A stretch of DNA of 64,000 nucleotides from Xanthomonas sp. F10 (GCF_014206815.1 NZ_JACHNP010000002.1:806001-870000); one strand, 5' to 3'. Numbered from the stretch's first letter, positions 38,582 to 46,575 are shown. Program-made: numbers and translations. Notes: generated by a model not told the origin, from the sequence alone.

Positions 38582-40711
38582 TCAGAACGTGTACTCGAGG
38601 CCGACGGTGACGCTGCGGCCCGGCGCCGGCTGCCGGCCCCAGGGGCTGGTGTCGATGCCGCGGTACCAGTACTTGCGATCGAACAGGTTGTTGACCGCCA
38701 GCGACGCGCTGAGCTTGCCGCTGGTCCCTTCGCTGAGCACCTGGCTCAGCTGCGCGTTCCACACCCAGTAGGAGGGCAGTTCGCCGACCGAGGCGATCGC
38801 GTTCTCCTGCACGGTATTGGCCGCATCGCTGAAGGCACGGCTGAAGTAATAGCTGGAAACGGCGACGGTGGTATGACCGGATTCGGGCCGGTACGACGCG
38901 CCGAGGGTGATCTGGTTGCGCGAGGTGTAGGGTACGCGCAGGCCGTCGTACACGCCGGACTTCTGGCGTGCGTCCAGATAGGCGTAGCCGGCGTTGAGGG
39001 TCAGCGCGCGCAGGTGCGCCGGGCTCCATTGCACTTCCACTTCGCCGCCCTGGTGGCGGGTCTTGCCGAGGTTGCGGTAGGTGCGGGTGGTGTTGTCGAG
39101 CTGGATCTGCTGATCGAAGTCGATCAGGTAGCCGCCGAACTGCACGCGGGTGCGCGCGTTGGGCTGGTAGCGCGCGCCGGCCTCGTAGTTCCAGGCCAGT
39201 TCGGCGTCGAGGTTGTCGCCGAAGATGATCTGGGTGACCTGCGGCGCGCGCAGCGAGCGCTGGCCGTCGGCGTACAGGTACCACTGCGGGCTGGCCTGGA
39301 CGCCCAGGGTCAGGCCGGGCAGCACGTCGTCGGTCTTGTTGCGGGTGCGCGCGCCGCTGGCCAGGTTGTAGTAGCGCGAATCGACCTGCTCGTAGCGCAG
39401 ACCGGGGGTGACGGTGACGCGGCCGTCGGCGAACGCGATCGCGTCGCTGACATAGGCCGCCGCGCCGCGGTCCTTGAAGCGCCAGTCGCGCACCAGGGTG
39501 TACAGGCCATCGCTGAGGCGGGTGTTGCCGACCAGGAAGTCGATGTCCTCGTTGATCGCGCGCGCGCCCAGCGTCCATTGCTGGCGCACTGCACCGTCGC
39601 CCATCGTCCAGCTCAGTCGCGGCTCGCTGCCGTAGACGCGGAAATCGCGCGGCGCGCTCTGCCGCAGTTGCGGCGGCAGGTCCGCGCGCCAGGTCTCGCT
39701 AGACGCCTGGCGCATGCCGACGATGAAGTTGCGGCTGCTGCGCGCGCTGAAGTTGCTCCAGTCCAGGCGCAGGTCCTGGAACGGCCCCACATCGCCGAAG
39801 TCCTGCTGGTAGACCAGCGAGGCGCGGGTGGTACGGCCGGTGAATGCATCCAGCGGCCGCGTCGACTGGCGCGGATCGCGCAGGTAGTCGGCGGTGGACA
39901 AGGCGCCGGCCATGTCCATGTCGGCGACATAGCGCTGCACGCTGGCCTTGAGCAGCTTGTCCGGCGCCAGCCACCACTCTGCGCGCAGGCGCAGGTTCTT
40001 GATGTCGGTGGCGCTGTGTTCGCGCCAATAGTCGCCCTTGGTCCAGTTCGCATCCAGTTGCAGGCCGAAGGTCTCGCTGGTGTAGCCGCCGGTGCTGATC
40101 GCGGTATCGCTCAGGTAATGCCCGGCGCCGCCGGCGGTGACCTTCTGGCCCAGCGTGGTGGTCCAGGTGGTGGGGATGTCCGGGCTGATCAGGTTGATCA
40201 CGCCGCCGACGTTGTTGGGGCCGTACTGCACCGCGGCGCCGCCGCGCACGATGTCGATGCGGTCGATCTGGTGCATGCCGACCGGGAACAGCGACAGGCT
40301 GGTCTGCCCGTACGGCGCCAGCGCCAGTGGAATGCCGTCCTCCAGCACCTGCACGCGGCCGCTGCGGCTCTCGTACAGCCCGCGCAGCATGATCTGCGGC
40401 AGCGCGCCGGTGCCGGTCTCGTCGAACACCTTGATGCCCGGCACCTTCTGCAGCGCGTCGTCCAGCGAGCGGTTGGCGCCGGTGCGCAGCTGCGTGCTGT
40501 CGATCACCTGGCGGCTGCCGGCGTAGTGCTGCACGTCCTCGACGGTGGAGCGGCCGAGCAGGCTGCCCTGCACCTGCACCGCGTCGAGCTGGCGGATCCG
40601 CGCCTGCGCGTCGGCATCGGGCGGCACGTCCTCGGCGCGCACGCTGGTGGGAGCGAGCATGGCGGCGACGACGGCGACGGCCAGCAGCGAAGGGGAAAGC
40701 GAAGCGATCAA
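38582..40711 (-). CDS. xsuA: TonB-dependent siderophore receptor (xanthoferrin uptake, XsuA-like)
   Basis: A 709-residue receptor with a signal peptide ending TSVRA (about residue 24) and a TonB-box-like LDAVQVQGS. The plug domain (about 45-160) contains VPGIKVFDETGTGALPQIML and RIDIVRGGAAVQYGPNNVGGV, and the barrel ends VTVGLEYTF. The pattern resembles FecA-type ferric-citrate/hydroxycarboxylate receptors, fitting a citrate-based siderophore. There is no N-terminal signalling domain. Start is assigned to TTG 40711 because a GGAG motif lies 8 bases upstream and the signal peptide begins there; no ATG fits. The aldolase-like gene ends 28 bases upstream, so both are probably cotranscribed. Confidence 0.88.
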   Translation of the reverse strand: MIASLSPSLLAVAVVAAMLAPTSVRAEDVPPDADAQARIRQLDAVQVQGSLLGRSTVEDVQHYAGSRQVIDSTQLRTGANRSLDDALQKVPGIKVFDETGTGALPQIMLRGLYESRSGRVQVLEDGIPLALAPYGQTSLSLFPVGMHQIDRIDIVRGGAAVQYGPNNVGGVINLISPDIPTTWTTTLGQKVTAGGAGHYLSDTAISTGGYTSETFGLQLDANWTKGDYWREHSATDIKNLRLRAEWWLAPDKLLKASVQRYVADMDMAGALSTADYLRDPRQSTRPLDAFTGRTTRASLVYQQDFGDVGPFQDLRLDWSNFSARSSRNFIVGMRQASSETWRADLPPQLRQSAPRDFRVYGSEPRLSWTMGDGAVRQQWTLGARAINEDIDFLVGNTRLSDGLYTLVRDWRFKDRGAAAYVSDAIAFADGRVTVTPGLRYEQVDSRYYNLASGARTRNKTDDVLPGLTLGVQASPQWYLYADGQRSLRAPQVTQIIFGDNLDAELAWNYEAGARYQPNARTRVQFGGYLIDFDQQIQLDNTTRTYRNLGKTRHQGGEVEVQWSPAHLRALTLNAGYAYLDARQKSGVYDGLRVPYTSRNQITLGASYRPESGHTTVAVSSYYFSRAFSDAANTVQENAIASVGELPSYWVWNAQLSQVLSEGTSGKLSASLAVNNLFDRKYWYRGIDTSPWGRQPAPGRSVTVGLEYTF

Positions 40712-40739
40712 GACGACGACTCCAAAGGCACGAAAACGG

Positions 40740-41471
40740 TCAGCGACGGCGCAGGTCGGCCGCGCGCCGGCGCAATGCGGCCTGCAGCAGCGCGCGGTCT
40801 TCGCCGGCGAACAGCCACTGCAGGTCCGGCTGTGCCAGCCAGTGCGCGCGTTGCGCGGCGTCGCGGGGATTGGGGCAGAACGGAACCCCGGCGGCGCGGC
40901 AGGCCGCATCGATCGCCAGCAGGTGATCCCAGACCTGCGGGTGGGTGGGCTGCGGGCCGACACCCAGGTCCAGCGCCAGGTCCAGCGCGCCTTCCATGAC
41001 CAGCGACACGCCGGGCACCTGCAGGATCTGCGGCAGCGCGCGCACGCCGGCGGCGCTTTCGATCATCGGGATCACGCGTAGACGCTCGCGGCTGTGGGCG
41101 ATGTAGTCGGCCAGGGCCACGCTGCCGAAGCCGGTGACGCGACCGCCGGTGATGCCGCGGCGGCCGTGCGGCGGGAAGTGCGCGGCGGCGACCGCGCGCT
41201 CGGCCTGCTCGGCGTTGTCCAGCCCGGCCACCACCACGCCGCGGGCGCCGGCGTCGAGCACCCGGCCGATCAGCTTGGCATCGACCTCGGGCACCCGCAC
41301 CCAGGCTTCGCAGCCGCCCAGCTCGCAGGCGCGGATGGCATGTTCCAACTCCGCCGGCGAGCGCAGCACGTGTTCCAGATCGAGGACCGCAAAGTCGTAG
41401 CCGACATGCCCGAACATCTCGCACAGCAGGGCACTGGGCACGGAGTTGAGCAACCCGATCTTGCAGGCCAT
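40740..41471 (-). CDS. HpcH/HpaI aldolase-like protein of the siderophore locus (possible SbnG-type citrate synthase)
   Basis: A 243-residue TIM-barrel protein of the HpcH/HpaI aldolase/citrate lyase beta family. Family elements: YDFAVLDLEH (about 25-34), WVRVPEVDAKLIGRVLDAGA, RRGITGGRVTGFG (about 103-115), VIPMIESAAGV (about 130-140), and EGALDLALDLG in place of the common GPADL motif. In staphyloferrin B clusters the homologue SbnG is a citrate synthase that makes citrate for the siderophore. A citrate-based siderophore locus here makes the same role likely (inference). It leads the leftward operon behind a Fur-like box, at about 49 bases. Start ATG 41471; an in-frame TTG at 41507 is less likely. 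Confidence 0.82.
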   Translation of the reverse strand: MACKIGLLNSVPSALLCEMFGHVGYDFAVLDLEHVLRSPAELEHAIRACELGGCEAWVRVPEVDAKLIGRVLDAGARGVVVAGLDNAEQAERAVAAAHFPPHGRRGITGGRVTGFGSVALADYIAHSRERLRVIPMIESAAGVRALPQILQVPGVSLVMEGALDLALDLGVGPQPTHPQVWDHLLAIDAACRAAGVPFCPNPRDAAQRAHWLAQPDLQWLFAGEDRALLQAALRRRAADLRRR

Positions 41472-41513
41472 GGGGGAGGGCGAGCGGAACTGGGGAAGGG
41501 AGCGCAATCCTGC

Positions 41514-41536
41514 CGCAAACGAGAATGCTTATCAAG
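41514..41536 (-). promoter_or_regulatory. Fur-box-like sequence upstream of the siderophore operon
   Basis: On the minus strand the 15-mer TGATAAGCATTCTCG (41534 to 41520) matches the 7-1-7 Fur consensus TGATAATnATTATCA at 11 of its 14 defined positions. It stands about 49 bases before the first gene of the siderophore locus and fits iron repression by Fur. Not tested against a weight matrix. Confidence 0.65.
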
Positions 41537-41621
41537 AAGATTCGCTGCAGGTCTCCACGGCCTCCGTAGACGCTTTCTGTGCGCTACCGCGCTTTTCGCT
41601 GCGACCCACTCTCCGAAGAGG

Positions 41622-41662
41622 AGCCGCTTTTGCGAATCCCCAATCTCCAATCGCCAATCCCT
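41622..41662. repeat. Half-copy of the G-rich repeat (C-rich strand)
   Basis: GCCGCTTTTGCGAATCCCCA followed by degenerate CCAATC units, the right arm of the repeat described at 10197-10402, located just past the ybaL stop. Confidence 0.65.
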
Positions 41663-41674
41663 GCGGTCAAGGCC

Positions 41675-43354
41675 TCAACGTGCGGCGGCGCGCATCCCCC
41701 GGTACGGCGGCGTCGCCATCACCATTTCCGCCAGCGAATACGCCAGCTCGCGCTCGGCCATCACCGTGCCGTCGGCGCCATGGTCGAGCAGATGCTTGAC
41801 CTCGGCATCGCTGTGCGCCCGCGCCAGCAGGGTCAGCGCCGGATTCAGCGCACGCAGCTTGGCCAGGGCCTCGCCGGCCTCCAGCGGCTGCGGGATCGCC
41901 AGGATCGCGATCTTGGCCTTTTCCGGATGCGCCTCGGCCAGCACGCGGTCGGCGGCGGCGCTGCCGCGGATGCCGGGGATGCCGTCGGCATGCGCGCGTT
42001 CGACGTGGTCGCGGTTGTCGTCGATCACCAGCAGCGGCACGCCGCGCTCGCGCAGGACCGCCGCCAGTGCGCTGCCGACCCGGCCGTAGCCGATCACGAT
42101 GGCATGGTCGACCAGGTCCAGCGATGGCCCCGGGGGCAGTTCCGGTTCCACCGTCACCGGCGCCTCCACCGCCTGCCGCGCCTGCCAGCGGTCCAGCCAG
42201 GTGAACAGCAGCGGGTTGGCGATGATCGACAGCAGCGCGCCGGCCAGGATCAGGTCGCGGCCGGTCTCGGGCAGGATCGCCAGGCTCACGCCCAGGCCGG
42301 CCAGGATGAAAGAGAACTCGCCGATCTGCGCCAGGCTGGTGGAAATGGTCAGGGCGATGCCGGTGGGATGGCCGAAGGCCCGCACGATCACGAACGCGGC
42401 CAGCGACTTGCCGACGGTGATGGTCAGGAAGGTGGCCAGCACCTGCCAGGGATGCTCGAGCAGGATGTGTGGGTCGAACAGCATGCCCACCGAGACGAAG
42501 AACAGCACCGCGAAGGCGTCGCGCAGCGGCAGCGAATCGTTGGCGGCCTTGTGGCTGAGCTCGGACTCCTTCAGCAGCATGCCGGCGAAGAACGCGCCCA
42601 GCGCGAACGACACGCCGAACAGGGTAGCCGAGCCGAACGCCACGCCCAGCGCGATCGCCAGCACCGACAGGGTGAACAATTCGCGCGAACCGGTCGCGGC
42701 CACCTTTTCCAGCGCCCACGGGATGGCGCGGCGGCCGACCACCAGCATCACCGCCACGAACGCGGCCATCTTCAGCAAGGTCACGCCGAGCGCGCCGAGG
42801 ATCGAGCCGGTATCGGCGCCCTTGCCGCCGAGCGCGTCGGCCAGCGCCGGCAGCAGCACCAGTGCCAGCACCATCACCAGGTCTTCCACGATCAGCCAAC
42901 CGACCGCGATGCGCCCGCGCAGGGTCTCCAGCAGGCGCCGTTCCTCCATCGCGCGCAGCAGCACCACGGTACTGGCCACCGACAGCGCCAGGCCGAACAC
43001 CAGGCCGTGCAGGGTCGGCCAGCCCATGCTCCAGGCCAGCCCCCAGCCGAGCAGAGTGGCGGCCGCGATCTGCGCCAGCGCGCCGGGGATCGCGATCCAC
43101 TTCACTTCCATCAGGTCTTCGAGCGAGAAGTGCAGCCCCACCCCGAACATCAGCAGCATCACCCCCAGTTCCGACAACTGGGTGGCCAGGGCCTGGTCGG
43201 CGACGAAGCCGGGCGTGAACGGACCCACGCAGATGCCCGCCACCAGGTAGCCGACCAGCGGCGAGAGTTTGAGGCGGTGGGCGAGCGTGCCGAGGATGAA
43301 GGCGAGCGCGAGCCCGACCGCGATGATGTCGATGAGACTGGTGTCGTGATGCAT
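41675..43354 (-). CDS. ybaL: YbaL-type Kef monovalent cation:proton antiporter
   Basis: A 559-residue CPA2 antiporter. About 12-13 membrane helices fill residues 1-385 (SPLVGYLVAGICVGPFTPGF, the VASTVVLL helix, VGWLIVEDLVMVLALVLLPA, ALGAFFAGMLLKESELSHKA). A cytosolic TrkA-N/RCK domain follows at about 415-540 (HAIVIGYGRVGSALAAVLRE). The size and order match E. coli YbaL. It probably exchanges K+ for H+ and is gated by nucleotide binding at the RCK domain. No ancillary KefF/KefG-type subunit is encoded next to it. The ATG at 43354 (MHHDTSLIDIIAVGLALAFI) matches family N-termini. Confidence 0.92.
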   Translation of the reverse strand: MHHDTSLIDIIAVGLALAFILGTLAHRLKLSPLVGYLVAGICVGPFTPGFVADQALATQLSELGVMLLMFGVGLHFSLEDLMEVKWIAIPGALAQIAAATLLGWGLAWSMGWPTLHGLVFGLALSVASTVVLLRAMEERRLLETLRGRIAVGWLIVEDLVMVLALVLLPALADALGGKGADTGSILGALGVTLLKMAAFVAVMLVVGRRAIPWALEKVAATGSRELFTLSVLAIALGVAFGSATLFGVSFALGAFFAGMLLKESELSHKAANDSLPLRDAFAVLFFVSVGMLFDPHILLEHPWQVLATFLTITVGKSLAAFVIVRAFGHPTGIALTISTSLAQIGEFSFILAGLGVSLAILPETGRDLILAGALLSIIANPLLFTWLDRWQARQAVEAPVTVEPELPPGPSLDLVDHAIVIGYGRVGSALAAVLRERGVPLLVIDDNRDHVERAHADGIPGIRGSAAADRVLAEAHPEKAKIAILAIPQPLEAGEALAKLRALNPALTLLARAHSDAEVKHLLDHGADGTVMAERELAYSLAEMVMATPPYRGMRAAAR

Positions 43355-43868
43355 TCAGGATCGCAGAACAAGGAAGCCTGGAGTGTCGCCGATCGGGGCT
43401 TTTGTCGGCAAATCGGTGTAGCAGGCATGGAGTGACCACAGTGGCTGCAGGCATCCGGCGCGCGCGTCTGCGTCCCTGCCCGCGGAACGCAGTGGCGACA
43501 GGGCGAACCCGGCCAGCGGCGTGCCCAGCCAGGCTCGGCCAGCCGTGGCCTGATCGGAGCAGGTGGGGCCGGCCGGGAGGAACTGGACCCGTCCGCACAC
43601 GACCGATCCATTCGCTCGAGTACGGTCAAAGAGGGGGGGGGCGGCGGCGATCGTTGCGCAGCCGGCGCCGGCGTCGGCCCTTCATCATGGCCCTGACGGC
43701 CACTCCCCGACAGCGCGACTGGGATGGAGGTCGCAGGGATCGGGTGCTGCGCGCAACTCCCTGTCAGGAAAGGCATTACACCCAATGATGGACGTTAACT
43801 GTCTACTGTTTCGGCCCATTCCCTGGTGTATGTTTGCGCCCATTGGTGTCCTGCCAGGACAGGGTGGC
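43355..43868. other. Intergenic region between ybaL and the MASE1 gene, with a 9-G tract
   Basis: About 510 bases between divergent starts with no convincing gene; frames here are Arg-rich and lack features. It contains a run of nine G at 43633-43641 and an AT-richer stretch (about 43775-43815) with two in-frame ATGs (43785, 43788) ahead of the preferred MASE1 start. Promoters for both genes must lie here. Confidence 0.5.
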
Positions 43869-45380
43869 ATGGCTAGACTGAATTCATTCGCGAAGGGACT
43901 ACTGCTCAGCACCGTTTACTGCGCCGGCTATCTGCTGTCGTGGCGGCTGTCGTTGGACAAATGGTTCCTGCCGGCCGGCTTGCGCGCAGCCGTGTTGTTG
44001 TTCATGCCGCTGCGGCTGTGGCCTTATCTGTTGCTCGGCGATGCCGCGGCGCTGATGGCGTTGCGTGTGCCGATAATCGACGAGGGTCAGAGTGCTGCCT
44101 GGGCGTATCTGAGTCCGCTGCTGCTGATGCCGTTGTCGGCGTTGGTGCCGCTGTGGTTCCGCCGTCGCGTGCCCGACGTGATGGTCTGGCAGCAGCGGCT
44201 GCTGCCGGTGGTGCTGGGCATGGCGCTGTGGGGTGTGCTGATCAATAAGGCGCTGAACTGGCTGCTGGATGGGCCGGTGACCGACATCAACGTCGAGAAC
44301 GCGCTGAAGTTCTGGGTCGGTAATTACCTCGGCATCCTGGTGTTCGTATTGCCGGCCTTGCTGTGGGTACGCCGCGAGGGCACGGCGCTGATGTCGCGAG
44401 GCCTGATGCACGACAGCCTGCGCGCTGCGCTGATGGTGGCAGCCCTGTTCGCGGCCGCGATGAACGTACCGGACGGTGTCGCGCGGCAGTTCCTGCTGGT
44501 GATGATGATCGTGCCGGGTTTCTGGCTGACCCTGGGCCACGAGTGGCGCGGGGCCGCCGTCGGCATCGTCATGGCCGACATCGCGGTGGCGATGGCGCTG
44601 GCCAAGTCGCATCACGCCGGTGCGTTTGACCTGGAAACTTTCTACGTGCAGATGCTGGTGTCGTTCGCCGCCACCACGCTGTTCGTGCTCGGTACCCGTA
44701 TCGCCGGGGTGATGGATCAGGCCCGACGCCTGGGCTTCGCCGAACAGGAGGCGCTGCAGGTGGCACAGGCCAGCTACATGTCGGCCGAGCGCACCCTGCG
44801 CAACCGGGTGATCGAGTACACCGATATCCACGTGCACATCAACAAGCTGCGCCGCGACATCGCCATTACGCTGAAGCAGCACGGCCACTACGCGGCGGCG
44901 ATGGAAATGAACCGCACCGGGGTGATCCAGGCGCAGCTGCTGGACGACTATGTTGCCGCACTGTATCCGCTGGATATCGAAACCCATGGCCTGTATGGCG
45001 CGCTGAATTCCATCGCCTTCGCCAATGCCTGCGACACCGAGGTCGAGGCGCGCCTGCGCGGAGATTCGCGGCGGCTGTCGATCGGGCTGCAGCTGGCGGC
45101 ATATCGCTGCGTGCTCAACGCCATGCAAATCCTGCCGGACGCGGGCCGGCACACGATCGCGGCGCGGGTCTGGTCTGCCCGTGGCAAGCGCGGCGTGGTG
45201 GTGACGGTGGAAGCCGATGCGGCGATGCCGGGTGCCGGCCGCAAGCCTCACAACGCCGACGAGATGGACTGGGAGTTGGCCAGCCGGTTGAAGGCTCATG
45301 ACGGCACCTGCCGGCGCCGTCATGAGCAGAAGATCAGTTTCCTGATCTCCGAGCCGCTGGAAAGGACCGTTACTTCTTGA
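43869..45380 (+). CDS. MASE1-domain membrane protein with degenerate histidine-kinase-like C-terminus
   Basis: A 503-residue protein. About eight hydrophobic segments (residues about 8-290) form a MASE1-type sensor domain (LYL-like cores: WYLFLPAGLRAAVLLFMP-type region, RLWPYLLLGDAAAL, FWVGNYLGILVFVLPALLWV). A coiled region (about 295-340) follows, then about 160 residues weakly like the HisKA_3/UhpB kinase core. The N-box-like stretch SIGLQLAAYRCVLNAMQIL (about 385-403) is visible, but no canonical His-phosphorylation motif or glycine-rich G-box is. It is therefore likely a signalling protein without kinase activity (inference). ATG 43869 follows AGGACAGGG; upstream ATGs at 43785/43788 are possible. 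The stop overlaps the convergent exported-protein gene by 11 bases. Confidence 0.72.
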   Translation: MARLNSFAKGLLLSTVYCAGYLLSWRLSLDKWFLPAGLRAAVLLFMPLRLWPYLLLGDAAALMALRVPIIDEGQSAAWAYLSPLLLMPLSALVPLWFRRRVPDVMVWQQRLLPVVLGMALWGVLINKALNWLLDGPVTDINVENALKFWVGNYLGILVFVLPALLWVRREGTALMSRGLMHDSLRAALMVAALFAAAMNVPDGVARQFLLVMMIVPGFWLTLGHEWRGAAVGIVMADIAVAMALAKSHHAGAFDLETFYVQMLVSFAATTLFVLGTRIAGVMDQARRLGFAEQEALQVAQASYMSAERTLRNRVIEYTDIHVHINKLRRDIAITLKQHGHYAAAMEMNRTGVIQAQLLDDYVAALYPLDIETHGLYGALNSIAFANACDTEVEARLRGDSRRLSIGLQLAAYRCVLNAMQILPDAGRHTIAARVWSARGKRGVVVTVEADAAMPGAGRKPHNADEMDWELASRLKAHDGTCRRRHEQKISFLISEPLERTVTS

Positions 45381-45801
45381 TGGTCACGGTCCAGACGTCG
45401 CCGTTGGCGCCACTGGCCAGCTGCACGGTGAAATAACGCGCGTCATAGACCACGGTGCCGCGGCTGCTGTCGAAGGTGTCGACGGTGCTCACCCGATCCA
45501 CGTCCTTGCCCATCGGCGTCACCCATGCGGTGTCGCCGACGCGGCCGACCGCGCCACGCACCTGGCCGGTGGCATCGTTGATCTGCAGGTAGGTCACGCC
45601 GTTACGCTCGAACTGGTAGATGCGTGCCGACGGGTTGCTGGACAGATTGGTCGCCGCCGGCGCGCTTTCACCCAGACCGCGAATGGCGATCGGGCTGCCA
45701 TTGCCGCCGCTCGGGCAACAGCTTTGCGCATAGGCACTCGACGCGAGCGCCGAGCACGCCACGATGCCTGATAGCACCGCTATTTTTGAGGTTTTCCACA
45801 T
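45370..45801 (-). CDS. Small exported protein, unknown function
   Basis: A 143-residue protein with a clear signal peptide (MWKTSKIAVLSGIVACSALA, cleavage after AYA at residue 25). The mature part starts QSCCPSGG, a vicinal cysteine pair, and contains IYQFERNGVTYLQINDATGQ and repeated short beta-strand-like segments ending DVWTVTIKK; I do not recognise a domain. The mature protein is acid-neutral, without transmembrane segments, and likely periplasmic or secreted. It overlaps the 3' end of the MASE1 gene tail to tail. Its promoter region carries a CRP/Clp-type site about 110 bases upstream. Start ATG 45801 is fixed by the signal peptide. Confidence 0.75.
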   Translation of the reverse strand: MWKTSKIAVLSGIVACSALASSAYAQSCCPSGGNGSPIAIRGLGESAPAATNLSSNPSARIYQFERNGVTYLQINDATGQVRGAVGRVGDTAWVTPMGKDVDRVSTVDTFDSSRGTVVYDARYFTVQLASGANGDVWTVTIKK

Positions 45802-45853
45802 GATACGGTCCTTCCCCTGATGGGGTTTTTTTGCCTGCCGTTCAGGCGATTCC

Positions 45854-45859
45854 ACATTA
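45854..45859 (-). promoter_or_regulatory. Possible -10 element of the small exported-protein gene
   Basis: TAATGT on the minus strand (45859 to 45854), preceded by CG as in extended -10 elements, with no good -35. It would put transcription start near 45847 and the CRP/Clp-type site at about -70, a usual class I activator position. Confidence 0.35.
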
Positions 45860-45908
45860 CGCGAATCGCAACAGGCGACTGTTGACAAATAATCAAACGA
45901 TTCATACT

Positions 45909-45924
45909 TGTGATGTGCATCACT
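45909..45924 (-). promoter_or_regulatory. CRP/Clp-type binding site
   Basis: TGTGATGTGCATCACT: TGTGA, six bases, TCACT, one mismatch from the CRP/Clp consensus TGTGA-N6-TCACA. Clp is the Xanthomonas CRP homologue that responds to cyclic di-GMP and controls virulence genes. It lies 108 bases upstream of the small exported-protein gene. Confidence 0.7.
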
Positions 45925-45930
45925 TTTATA

Positions 45931-45952
45931 TTTCGGGAAATGATTCCCGAAA
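45931..45952. repeat. Inverted repeat TTTCGGGAA-ATGA-TTCCCGAAA
   Basis: A perfect 9-bp inverted repeat (45931-45939 and 45944-45952) with a 4-base spacer, directly upstream of the CRP/Clp-type site relative to the exported-protein gene. It could be a second operator or a hairpin; no U-run suggests it is not a classical terminator. Confidence 0.6.
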
Positions 45953-46547
45953 AGTGCGCCGCATCGGCTTGCTCAGGTATGGCCCCAGGTCATCGCAGCA
46001 TCGCGTGACCGATCCGGCGTCGCCGGGGTGTCGGGCGCTGTGCTCGTTGCAGTTTCCATGCCATAAGCGGCCATGCGTGTGCGGCGTGATGGCCGAGCGC
46101 GCCGGTACACGTGCGGGTCTTCGCTGGCGGCGCGCTGGATCGAGTGCCGCTGTCTATCGTCTGCGCACCGCATTGCAGGTAAGACGATCGCGTCGCCGAC
46201 TGGAGTTTCTCGAGCGTGGCGCGCCGGTCCTGTGTCGGACATCGACATTGGATGCGACCAGATGGCTGCACGTATTAACCGATGCATTTGCGTTGCGCGA
46301 CGAATGCTTGACGCATTTGCGTCGCCGCCGCGATCAGGTGGGGTGGTGCTGTAAACGCGATAGGAATGGCGATGTCGTAGCGCGATGCGCGCCGAACAGC
46401 ATCTTGCAGGTCGGCGCGCATGTGTCATGCCGAGTCCGTATCACCACTGCATTGGCACGCAGTCCATCCTGTTGCACGGCTGTGTTGCCGCTTGTCATCG
46501 CACACTGCCGTCGCGCGCGTCGGTCGCGGCGTTGCCGACGACGAAGA
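45953..46547. other. Intergenic region, no gene recognised
   Basis: About 600 bases between the exported-protein promoter and the receptor 3' hairpin. Frames on both strands are Arg/His-rich, lack signal or domain features, and have no good start signals. Nothing further seen. Confidence 0.5.
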
Positions 46548-46575
46548 CGGCGGCGGTGCCGGGACACCGCCGCCG
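46548..46575 (-). terminator. Rho-independent-like hairpin downstream of the receptor gene
   Basis: CGGCGGCGGTG (46548-46558) pairs perfectly with CACCGCCGCCG (46565-46575) around a 6-base loop, 9 bases past the receptor stop (minus strand). The downstream strand is only weakly T-rich, so it is a terminator of moderate quality. Confidence 0.6.

Noticed and set aside
43402-43788. Plus-strand frame of about 128 codons between ybaL and the MASE1 gene
   Set aside because: Arg-rich, crosses the nine-G tract, no ribosome-binding site or domain; not a credible gene.
45973-46428. Long minus-strand frame with Arg/His-rich sequence in the intergenic region
   Set aside because: No start signal, no hydrophobic or domain-like features, and competing frames on the other strand of equal length; GC-rich DNA gives such frames by chance.
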